Of a stretch of 64,000 nt of DNA, positions 12,001 through 24,000 are shown in pieces. Source of the DNA: Malachius bipustulatus (lineage: Eukaryota; Arthropoda; Insecta; Coleoptera; Melyridae); contig OU342632.1 of NCBI GenBank assembly GCA_910589415.1, forward strand, positions 35,477,637 through 35,541,636, in the 5' to 3' direction. The notes beneath the pieces were generated by a model that had not been told where the DNA came from, ran no database searches, and saw only the letters and a program-made list of their open reading frames with translations. Each line of letters starts with the position of its first letter. The stretch's first letter is position 1. Both the position numbers and the translations under genes were made by a program.

Positions 12001-15000
12001 TGAAGAGCTCTCGAAGACGCGTAATTTGAACTTTGAATGGTCCAAATCGGTCAACCGGTTCTCGAGATATCGCATTTTCAATTTTAAGGCCCTTTCTTCG
12101 GGGTTCCGCCGCGGTGCGAATACACCGCCGTCCGTGTTCGCGTGTTTTTCATAAAAAAAATCGACTTAGCGACTTAATTTTTTTTTTATCGACAGACAGC
12201 AGTGTCCTCAATGAGGCCTGAAATTTTGAAGTCGCTATCTCGATTAGAGAGGGAGGGAGAGGGGAAATCATAATTAAAATTCAAATTGCTATAACTTTCG
12301 CTAATATTGGGGTCTCGGGCCCAACCAATGGGAGATGACACTTTGGAATGCCTACTTTAAAATGGTATTTATTTTTTTTCGATTCCGCCAATATTGGCAA
12401 GATGCCCGCAGAAAAACCGATTTCCCTCCCCCCTTTTTTGTCTTAAAACTGTTTTTTTGCCATGAAAGAAGGGAATGGGGGTAAATTTTTTTTCGTCATC
12501 AGACGGGAATTTTTTTATCTTTGATTTGAGCCCCAGTAGACCTCGATCGGACCATTATTAAGATCACAGGATCACCAAACGCGTTTGGTCCTGTAGAATG
12601 GCAAGGATTAGGGTTAGCGGGTTCCGCTACCCGAAATTTTTTAGGGCTAAGTGTCCCCTTTCAAGATTTTTTTACCCCATCTCGCTATCTCAATTAGGGC
12701 CTGCACGCGGACGTGATATGTAAACCAATTAATCTAGCCGCGGAGCAGCGAGAGCCTAGCGCTCCCTCTCCTTTCTCTCTTCTCTCACAGACACACACGC
12801 TAGATTAATTGGTTTACATATCACGTCCGCGTGCAGGCCCTAATTGAGATAGCGGCATTTGGTAAGAAAATCTTGAAAGGGGACACTTAGCCCTAAAAAA
12901 TGCCTAGCGGAACCCGCTAACCCTAATCCTTGCCATTCTACAGGACCAAGCGCGTTTGGTGACCCTGGGACCTTAATAATGGTCCGATCGAGGTCTACTG
13001 GGGCTCAAATCAAAGATAAAAAAAATTCCCGTCTGATGACGAAAAAAATTTTACCCCCACCCCCTTCTTTAATGGCAAAAAAACAGTTTTAAGACAAAAA
13101 AGGGGGGAGGGAAATCGTTTTTTTTTGCGGGCATCTTGCCAATATTGGCGGAATCGAAAAAAAATAAATACCATTTTAAAGTAGGCATTCCAAAGTGTCA
13201 TCTCCCATTGGTTGGGCCCGAGGCCCCAATATTAGCGAAAGTTATAGCAATTTGAATTTTAATTATGATTTCCCCTCCCCCTCCCCCTCTAATCGAGATA
13301 GCGACTTCAAAATTTCAGGCATCATTGAGGACACTGCTGTCTGTCGATGAAAAAAAAAATTAAGTCCCCAAGTAGATTTTTTCCATGCAAAACACGCTAA
13401 CACGGACGGCGGTGTATTCGCACCGCGGCGGAACCCCGAAGAAAGGGCTTTAAAATTAAAAATACGATACAGAACCGTTTAACCGATTTGGACCAGTCAA
13501 AGTTCAAATTACGCGTCTTCGAGAGCTCTTCATTTTTTGATAAAATATTTACTATGCTCAGAGTTGAATTAAGCGAGTTATGTGCAAAAAACCCATTGCC
13601 GATGTCTTCGCATGCACATTTCTCCGCCAGGGCGTCGATTAAATTTTTGAAAATGCCACCAAAATGGGTCCAACTTTATGAAAAAAAAAAATCAAAAAAA
13701 ATTCTCGAGTTCAAGGCGGTTCGAAAGTTAGACCCTCTCTACTATAGGGGTAGAGGCTGCGACCTTGCAATCACATACTTATTGCAGAATCGGATTTTAC
13801 GGATGAAAACATGTAGGAAATTACTGCTATTTAGGAGGGGAGGGGGTAAATTTGATTATTTGGTCAAGAACCCCTATTTTTTATAGCAAATTCGGAATAA
13901 TTAGTGGTCAAATAAACGTTAGAATTTGTCTTATAAATTTTTCTCGATTAATGGATCTGTTTGGCTCAATCTCGGTATTAAATCAAAAAAGAAACATAAA
14001 AAAAAATAAAAAATTTCGTCGATTATAGCGCCATCTGTCATGAATCGAAAATAATATTCCAGACAAATCATTCGCATTTTTGGTCGTAAAATCCGAATCT
14101 GCAATAAAAATTGAGGGTTCCTAAGCAAAATTTCAAATTTATACCTCCCTTCACACCTGCATGGAGGGGGAAGGGGGGGAGCAATTTTCTACGTTTTTCC
14201 ACCCGTGAAATCAGAATCTGCAATAAAAAACATCGGTTCTCATTTAAGATTGCAAAGTCGCTGCCCCCCATCCCCAGGGGGTGCTTGGTCGAGCTTGGTG
14301 TCATTAGATATGTCCCCCTTACATAAAAACAGCTTGATTAGCTACCCAATTTTTTATCCGATGCCTAGTTTTTCTTATATTTTTCAATGTCTTTAGATAA
14401 AATGAACACCTGTATTTAGGGTGTTTCAAAACATGTTTCGGAAAATGAAAGATGCGATTCCAGGACGCGTTCTAAGAAAAAATTACTATTTACATGGGTC
14501 CCCAAACCCACCGCTTCCGAGATGCCTGGTCAAATTTGATAGGGGGTGTCAAAAATATTTATTTGTTTCAGTTTTTTTAACGATATCTCACGAACCGTTT
14601 GAGATGTAAAACTGATTTTTTGTACATATCTCACTATTGATATAAGCAACTTTTTTAATGCCTACAAAATTTTTTTCCTACGCAACTGGCGGATATTTTA
14701 GGGTTGTTAAAAAACAATAAAACTAGCAATCAGCAACATATGTTTTATTGTGGACAAAAAAATTCTTTATTTGATAATTCTTTTATGATTTGTTTGACTG
14801 TCACATAAAAAAAAACAATAAATTAGCCCTCAAACGGTAGATAATATTGTTATGTTCTTACACTTTATGATTTCAAATCAAAAGTCTTACAATAATACAA
14901 GGTCTTTATTTAAATCAGCACAAAATTCAAATAGGTAATCGGCTCCAAATCTAAATAATCAGCGGTTCTTCTTATTTACACCACACTGACACTACTAACA

Positions 15001-18000
15001 CAACAGCTATGTTCTTCACTTTGATTTCACTTCACTTGTCACAATCACTTCACTCTGTTCTTTAACTCTCTCCCCTATTCTCTTTACTCCATGCTGCTCC
15101 AGTTTAAACTGAACTGCTGAACTACAGCCAGGGCGGCGCTCTTATAAATATCTCTGAGGTGCCATCGAAGTCTTCTATAGGAGCTTCACTGGCGTAGCTC
15201 TAGTCACAACGCGATCTCGAACATGCGCAGAACGCGAAACCATTCTTGCTTTTAGTAGAATGTGAGTTATTCTGGCAATATGTCATTCATATCATGTCAA
15301 CGAGAACTGTTTCGAACCAGCTGGGCTGGCTGTCTGAGAATGTAAACAAATATGATAAACAAATAGAAATTCAGAATATTTTGGCAGTGTTCCTCAATTG
15401 CAATATTAATGAACAAAAGTGTGTACAACAAAATGTGTACAAAAGCTGGGTTCTGTATCTGAAACTGTGTCTGACCTATCATCAAATAATAGAAAAATAG
15501 TACATAGTATACCAAGGGCGGAACGAAGCTCATTTCAGCGAGTATGACGTCACATCGTCCCGAGCCCTAAGCGAGAGATACTATGTCATATGAGCGTATG
15601 AGCCTAAATGTGCATTGGTGCGGCCGAGATATAAACGGTACTTTTAAGCGCGATCGCGTTAGAACACTTAAAACTAGAATGTACGTACCTAGGTTAGGTA
15701 CGTATGAAGACTAAGAACATCAAACAGAATCAAATCGATATACGGCTATGTTGTCTATCGAAAAATAAACTTTCAGAGGCGACGCACTATAGGAACTTTT
15801 TTCATAGAACGAGGCAAGCAATTACACCTTCAATTTTCCGACACATGTTATAAAACTGCCTGTATAATTAAAATTATTCTGGCTATATGAGCTAGATCTC
15901 GAAGCCAAAATTACCAAAGAGGACAGACTGAGAGTCTTATCTACATAGTTAAGACAGATGTCTCCTGTTTTTCAAAGAAAAAAAAGGAATAAGCTCAAAA
16001 TGCGTTAACAAAAGTATTTCGTATGTTATGACCTTAAAATCCCTCACCAAGAACCCAACTTGGCAGATCTTTTAATGAGAATGTGGCAAACAGGGCTTTT
16101 GGACGTGGATATTAACAATATTTGTCTATATTTGCTTATTTTATTGCCTCTTGAGTTTTATGGACTTATGTTTATGGCGTAAGTCAACCATCGTAGTATT
16201 TGTAGTTTCGATTTATATTTATTTTATTTATTCATAGGTCTAAAATTTTTAACTAACCTTTTTCAGAGATCTTGATGCGAATAAAATTCAAAGATTGCAC
16301 TCGAATTCGATAAATATTGTTGCTGAGCAATTGTAAGTATCCCATTTTTTTCAATTTAGAACTTACCTAGATGAATACTTTATAAAGTCTTACCAAGCTT
16401 ACACTGGGGGAGTTTCTAAATACCAAACCTTTAAAAGTAATGTTTAGATCAACGTGGATTCAACGAAGCTCAATCTTCTTGAGTACTAATCAACTAATCG
16501 TCTCTAAAGTGAACTCATCAACTCAACAATCCAATTCAACAATAATTGAGAGATGACATTGATGACTTGTTGTTCAACTTTGGGTGGTTAGAAACTCACC
16601 CTTTCTTCCTGAAACTTTGCAAATGTCGAGCTTTTTTGTAAGGGGGGAAAATCCTCATGGATCATTGGGTAATTTTCTTATCTCCCGGGGTAGTGCCGGA
16701 CTTCTACCGGCTAACCCCCCCCCCCCTAAATTTCATCACTGTTCCGGATATTCTGTTTCATTCCTACGGAATAGTGACTTCATCCTTTGTTTTTATTCAT
16801 CTGATAGCTGGTCTTCCTGGCTCTCCTTGGTCTTTATCACAATCTTTTTGGCTATGAGGTTCCAATTTTCCTTGGACAGTAGTGCTGGCTAGTTTCACTA
16901 TATTGTTTGCTGTTATTTTCTCCCCTATTACGCTGGTCGATGTTATATCTGCCAGTTCCCATCCTGGGCATTCCGTTACCACATGATCATTTTCCCCGCA
17001 GTACGGACATCTTTCGTTTTCAACTCGGTTAAAATGGTGCAGGTGAGCTTTAAAGCAACCGTGTCCTGTCAGAAATTGCGTTAAGTCATAATTTGTCTCT
17101 CCATATTGTCTAGTGATCCATGGCTTTGTATTGCGGATTAATTTCCTGATCCATTGGGCGGTTTCCCCCTTCTCTTCCCACATTTTCTGCCATTTTCCCA
17201 GGATCGAGTGATCGATTTGTTTATCGCTGGTTTTATCGCTATCAATTTTAATGCCGCTGTGAAAGCTGTTTTTATGCGGATGTATCCATTATGTTCAATC
17301 GCCGTTGTATGACTATCAGTTTGTCACTGTATATGCATTGAATTTTAAGGCGTCTGCCTTAAAACACTGCTCTGCCTATTTATATTGGGCATTAATCCCA
17401 TCAAGTTTGCCATTATTCCCTCGGCTTTTTGTACTAAACTTATTCCATCGGTTTTCATTGATATATTCCTATCAAAATTCACGCCTAGGTACTTTATTTC
17501 TTTTGAGGTTTTAACACAAACTTCCATGGCCTTCACCTCCCATCTCTTACAATTTTCGTCTCCTTACTAGGACGATGGCTTCGGTTTTTTCCGGAGCAAA
17601 CTCACGTCCTTTATTCGACATCCAGACTCCAATCATTTCTATGACTATACAGGGTTATTCACGGTATACGCCACGGAAGATTATGGCCGTGTCTCTGGAT
17701 TTTAGGATCTTTTTATTTTTGGAGTGGATAGAGACCCGGCAGAGGTACGTTTTAAAATTATATTCATAATGTACAGGGTGTCCCAAAAGCATGAAACATA
17801 TCAAAGTTATGTTTTTTTAAATGCAATGCTCCTATGTTATTGCATTTTTAGATTGTCTGAGAAGAAAAAATAAGATTGGTTTTTTCAGTTGGTGTTTAAA
17901 TTCAGAAGTTTTTGAGTTATAAACAAGTGAAAATCGTAATTTTTCAAGTTCAAGGCCCTGTACAACGAAAACGGTTATAGATAGAGAAAAACGGCTTACA

Positions 18001-21000
18001 TGTCCCTATTTTAACTTTTCATGTACTATTCTATGGTATAGAAACATTTGTACTTTCTTTGATTTTTTTATTTGTCGACGCGTGGAGAAATCTCAGAATT
18101 TTTCAAATTTTTTATCACCCTGTATAAACATTTCATCTACATCATTGAATAGTACATGAAAAGTTAAAATAGGGACATGTAAGTCGTTTTTCTCTATGGT
18201 TAGCCGTTTTCCTTGTACAGGGCCTTGAACTTGAAAAATGACGATTTTCACTTGTTTATAACTCACAAACTTCTGAATTTAAACACCAACTGTAAAAACC
18301 AATCTTCTTTTTTCTTCCCAGGCAATCTAAAAATGCAATAACATAGGAGCTTTCCATTTAAAAAAACATAACTTTGATACGTTTCATGCTTTTGGGACAC
18401 CCTGTACATTATGAATATAATTTTAAAACGTACCTCTGCCGGGTCTCTATCCACTCCAAAAATAAAAAGATCCTAAAATCCAGAGACACGGCCATAATCT
18501 TCCGTGGCGTATACCGTGAATAACCCTGTATAAGCTTTTTCTATTATCAGCTTTGGTTTTTTATCGGTGACGACAAGGGCTAAGTCTTCAGCGTATCCTA
18601 TCATGTCCACTCCTTCTGGCATATTGAGTCTTAAAACTACATCGGACTATAAATTCCACAAGGTTGGTCCAAGAACCGATCCCCGTGGGACTACGCACGT
18701 CATGATTAATGTTTCCCAAAAAATCCTCCTATCTTGGAGGTAGCTCTTCATAACTTCTCTTAGGTATGGTCGCATTTTTCTTCTCCCCATCTCTCCCACT
18801 ATGCCCTTCCACTTTCCACTTTGCCGTGTTGATGGCATTTTTTACATCCTGTGTAATCAGAACGCAGAAGAAGAACTTTTTTATTTCGGTGACTATATCG
18901 CTGATCTTCTTCATGGTGTCTATTCCTTCCCCTTCCTACACCTTCTGAAGCCATTCTGTGTTTCGGCTAGTCCGCTTTATTTAGGAATAAACGAAGGAGC
19001 CATTCGTTTAGCAGCTGTTGGTATAATTTGGCCATTGTATCAAGTAGCCATATTGGTCTATATCTTGGTTTATCCGTGGGATCTTTTTTTTGCTTTTCGA
19101 TCAGAATTAGCCTAGTACTTTCCATTCTTTTGGGAGCTCCGTGCGTTCCATCGCTTCATTTTTAACTTAGAAGGTGTAGTCTGACAGTGTTTTGGTAATT
19201 TTTCTGCGATAACTTCTGGGGTTTTTTCACTTTATTCTTGAACCAGTTACCTCTAGCGTAAAGTTTACTTTTTCCCTTATATTGTCTTACTTTTCCCTGT
19301 CCCATATTATGATCTCGTCGGTTGAAAAAAGGTTTCCTGCGATTTTCTTTTTCTGGTTATCAATCAGCTGTAGTTTGGATAGTATTCGGAGTCTCTTAGT
19401 TGCTACCTATCTGGTAGGTATGCCTGTCCCCAGATGTGCGAGTTTAGTTCCTCTACCAGCCCTTTCCATGCCTTTCCTTTTACCCGCTTTACCTCTATTT
19501 TTAGCTGGTATCTCTTATCTCTGTACTTTCTTAACACTTCGTTCCTTATTATAAGTTGTTTGTTTTGTTTCTTATTTGCTCTTGTTGCCAGCCTCTCTTT
19601 TTCTGTGACCGCTAGTCTCCTTCTTTGTTTGGAAACTATCTTTGCAAGCATCTTTTAATATTGCCACGCATTTGGTCATCTGTGCTTTCCAGGGGTATCT
19701 CTTTTCCAGTGACTTTACGAGACGGTCTGACAGGGTTTGAAGGTCTTGTAGACTCAACTTCCAGTCCGTTGTGGTGGTGTTTTCTTGTAGTTTTTTCTTT
19801 GCAGGCTCGAGAGCTACATTGAATGTCATGTTTCTGTGTTCTGTTCAATTTTCTTCCTCACTTATTTTCCAGTCTGTAATGTCCCTCATTATTTTTGCTG
19901 CAGACATGGTTGTGTACAGACTAAGTTGAGTTACTGCACACCATACCCGACATAACTTTTGACTTCCTTCAGAAACGATTATTTTAAAGGGGGGTACTAT
20001 TTTTCTAATAGGTTTCCTCATCAGTCATGGTCATTACAGTCTTTTTCTTTTGTGAGTTGTGTTTCGCAGTTGTCAATATGTTTTTTAATTTTTCAAGTGA
20101 AAAAATATAAATTGACCAATGGAAAAATAAATTGACAAATTGTGAAATACAATTGCAAAAGCGGAAGAAAAGTTAGTTCGTCTATTTTCCTGGGTTCATG
20201 TAAGCTTGGTGATACTGTTTTTTTTTTTTGTACATAATTTAAAAAATTTATTAATTTTTCAGGACGATAAATCACAACGATATAGAAACAGTCGAAGACT
20301 ACGCTTTCAACGGATCGCAAATTGCGAAACTGTGAGTAAATTTTCTCCCATATTTTGCGCCATCAGATACAAAAACGGAACAGTCGTTAATATTCAGACA
20401 TTGTGTTTCCGTTGTAGCTTTTAAAAAACGAATAAATTTTTAAAGAGTCTCTCTGCGCCAAAGAAACCGTTGCTGACTAAATTACAAAGCTAAAACGGAA
20501 ACCTCGGGGAATAAAAGGGAAGGGGATAATATCATTTTGTATTGGTGGAACTGGTAAATGAAATGTTTTGTCGGCACGGTTGATTTTTTCCCGTAACATA
20601 ATCCAAGAAATCACAACTCCAGGCATCAGGATAATAATTTTTCCCTGAAAAGTGTCTGCCAGGATAATCAATTTTCATGAAAATTGAATTTTTTTCAATA
20701 ATTATTTGTAAGATTACTTTTTCGTTTCATCACACGTATACAATCCCAGTTCCATCAACTATTATGAATCAAGAAGACGATTAATTTAAATTCCTTTGAC
20801 TAATTTTATAAACCACTCCAAGAACTCCGGCTACCCAATTTTATAATTAAATTTGTCAACTAATTATTGAATTAAACCGTTGCTCCAATTAGCGAATTTC
20901 TACAGATAAGTAAAACACATTTCTGGTGTACTATCTTCTTCTAGGATAATTTAATTCCCATAATTTGAAACAAGAAATTCCTGCAGTGGCTCTTGCATTG

Positions 21001-24000
21001 AGCATTGCTCTAGCTTATCCAATTATTAATTAGCAGACCTCCTGGAACTATTATACCAGTTCGACCGTGACTCTTGTCTTTTGAATTAGAGATCTCGTTC
21101 TTGCAGACGGTCTTGTAATTATTACACACAATTTAATCAGGTAAGTTTTAAGAAAAATTAGATTTGACTTCGAAATAAATTAAGGCTAGTAACACTGATC
21201 TACTGTTATATAACATAAAATGAATTTACACCTTTTAATTTAATTTAAGAACCACTTGACCTTAGTGTAGTCAAAAAAAATTAATTAGGCAAATGAAGGC
21301 AATAATTTGGTATATGTTTGGGGGTACACTAATGTCTGCAATTGGTAGCACTTAATTTAGCACAAAAATTAATCAGGAAATGAAATATTCTTCACAATAA
21401 TTAGAGGTCTATAAGGGTGATCCTGGTGAGCAGTAAGTGTAAGAATTACAGGTTACGCTCTTACCCACTCTAGAAAACTAAAAAAGTCTTTGTGGTCTTA
21501 GTAAATTAGTGCAGCCAAGAAAAATGGGGTTGACCTATTTGATAGACCCCTAGATGTATCTTTGAATAATTGAAGCCTAGTTTAATTTTTTTTTATTTAG
21601 ATACTACCAAGTGAATTCAATTTCCCAGTCGCAAAGAAGTTCATTTTTTATTCTTAAGCGGCTCATCTAATTAGAAGGGTCTTGGGGTCAAGGTATTATT
21701 CACAATAACTTCAATATAAAATAGTCACAATAAGGTGCTTCTGTCAAAAGTAAAAATTAGGGTCGCAATAAATTATGGGGTCTCAATAAATTAGTGTAGC
21801 CAAAATGGGGGTTCAACAGAAGAACCCTGGTGAGTAGCAAAAATCCCTTTGAACATTACAAGTCAAACTTTAAACTATTGCAACTCTTACTTATGTCAGC
21901 CGCTACGAAGTTGTTGCTCTTAAGGGAAGTCTTGGGGTCTCTTTGCATTAGTCTAGCCAAAATGTTTGGGCTTGATCAGCTTAGAAGACTTGTCAAGTAA
22001 ATAAAATTCCTCTGTTATAAAGACTAAGAATTAGATACTCCCTTACTCTAAGAGAGTCATTGCAATGAATCTCTAACGAGTTTTCTAATGTATAAGGGCC
22101 CAGGGGTTCAACAGATGAACCCCTGTGAGTAGCAAAAATCCCTTTCAAAATTACAGATCACCCTTTGAAAAAATAATTGCAACTCTTACTTATAGCAGCC
22201 GCTACGAAGTTGTTGCTCTAAAGTAAATTTTTGGGGTCTCTTTGCGTTAGTCTAGCCAAAATGTTTGGGCTTGATCAGTTTAGAAGACTTGTCAAGTAAA
22301 TAAAATTCCTCTGTTATAAAGACTAAGAATTAGATACTCCCTTACTCTAAGAGAGTCATTGCAATGAATCTCTAACGAGTTTTCTAATTTATAAGGGCCC
22401 AGGGGTTTAACAAATGAACCCCTGTGAGTAGCAAAAATCCCTTTGAAAATTACAGATCACCATTTGAACAATTACAATTTTTACTTATGAAAGCCGCTAC
22501 GAAGTTGTCTCCAAAGTAAAGTTTTGGGGTCTCTTTGCATTAGTCTAGCCAAAATGTTTGGGCTTGATCAGTTTAGAAGACTTGTCAAGTAAATGTGTCA
22601 AGTAAACGTGCCTTCCAAACTGACGTAAATAAATTAAATTTCTCTTTTATTAAAGATACTTTTCTAATTTAAAAGAGTCCAGGGGTTCAATAGAAGATCG
22701 CTGTCTCTTAAGTAAAGTTGGGGTCTCTTTGAATTAGTCTAGCCAAACTGTTTGGGCTTGTTTCTCTTTTATTAAAAAGACGACTTTTCTAATTTATAAA
22801 GAGTCCAGGGGTCCAACAGAAGAACCCTGGTGCGTAGCAAAAATCCCTTAAAAATTATAAGTCACCCACTTAATGACTGCAACTCTTACATAATATGAAG
22901 GCCGCTACGGAATTGTCTCTAAAGTAAAGTTTGGGGTCACTTTGCATTAGCCCAGTCAAAATATTTGGACTTGGTTAGTTTGGAAGGCAACTATAGATTT
23001 ATGCTTGATACATAAATTAAATTTATCTATTATAGAGACGAAGGGAGTCATCGCAATGAATATTTAAAGAGTAGCTTGAAAGAGTCTAGGGGTCCATCAG
23101 ATGAACCCTGGTGGTGGCAAATGTAAAATAAATTCAAAAGGAAATTGTCTCCAAAGTTTTGGGGTCTCTTTAAGCGTCGATTGAAAGAGTCAGGTTAGGT
23201 CTTTCAATCAAGGCTTTAAGATGACTAGCCAAAATGATGGGATGAGTCAGGTAAACAGACTTTTAAACTTTTCTTGAAGAAGGTAAAAGTTTCATTTTTA
23301 TGTATGAAAACGACTGAATCAAATATGAAAAAATTCGTGGTTTTACTTCCGATTTCGTTTCTACAGAATTGGTCTATTAATGCGATTTATAATGCCAGTC
23401 AATTAGTGAATGATGGGTTTCACAAGATTGGATATTACGAGCTCACGCCTTTTCTATTAATTAATTAAAAAATCAATGATGCCCTAATTTGCCTAACCAT
23501 TATATCTCGTTTACATTCATGTCCAAGACAGGATTCATTTCCGCTTTAGAATATTTATAAAGCACTTCTAATTAAGTCTCAAAATTTATTTTTCTAACTA
23601 TCCACTCCATTTAGGTGCGAGTATTAATTTTCAACTTGTCAAATTTGTCCAAGGGGAATAATTTCCCCGGCCTCTATCTCCTTTTTTGAACGAACTTGCC
23701 CAGAAAAAGAAATGAGTAAGTAAATCGGGTATTGAATTATTCTGAATAATTTCCTTTTCTGAATACTGTCGACTGTGCAACCGATGATCGATAAAAAGTA
23801 ATATTCAGGCCATTTCTTAATGGAGTATTTTTCAGGAATTTGAGAGGAAACAGGAGATTAACAGAGTTGAAGACCGACGCCTTCAAGGGGCTCCGCAGTT
23901 TAATAGAATTGTAAGTAACTGAAACTTGTGATAAATTACTTGTACCAGAAAATTGCTTGCGAAATTCCTTACTTCTTTCATTAATTATAATATTACGAAA

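Larger units (their letters stand above)
16590..19920 (-). mobile_element. R1-like non-LTR retrotransposon, 5'-truncated and interrupted
   Basis: Minus-strand order: linker between endonuclease and RT (19829-19403, with [19 protein letters not shown]), RT palm (18914-18560, with [27 protein letters not shown], then [10 protein letters not shown]), RT thumb region (17536-17345, [12 protein letters not shown]), and the C-terminal block (17183-16797, [18 protein letters not shown] then [17 protein letters not shown]). Several frameshifts are present. The catalytic YADD box reads YAED. The nested fold-back pair 17650-18528 splits the RT region. The endonuclease is missing. Confidence 0.9.

Noticed and set aside
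11774..12154. Overlapping ORFs of 126 and 71 residues in the giant fold-back, repeated at 13488-13886
   Set aside because: They are mirror images caused by the inverted repeat and contain no motif; T- and A-runs dominate.
15246..15500. 84-residue ORF
   Set aside because: No recognised domain and no splice context; taken as chance.
16584..16892. 102-residue plus-strand ORF across a C run
   Set aside because: Antisense of the R1-like C-terminal fragment and its 3' tail.
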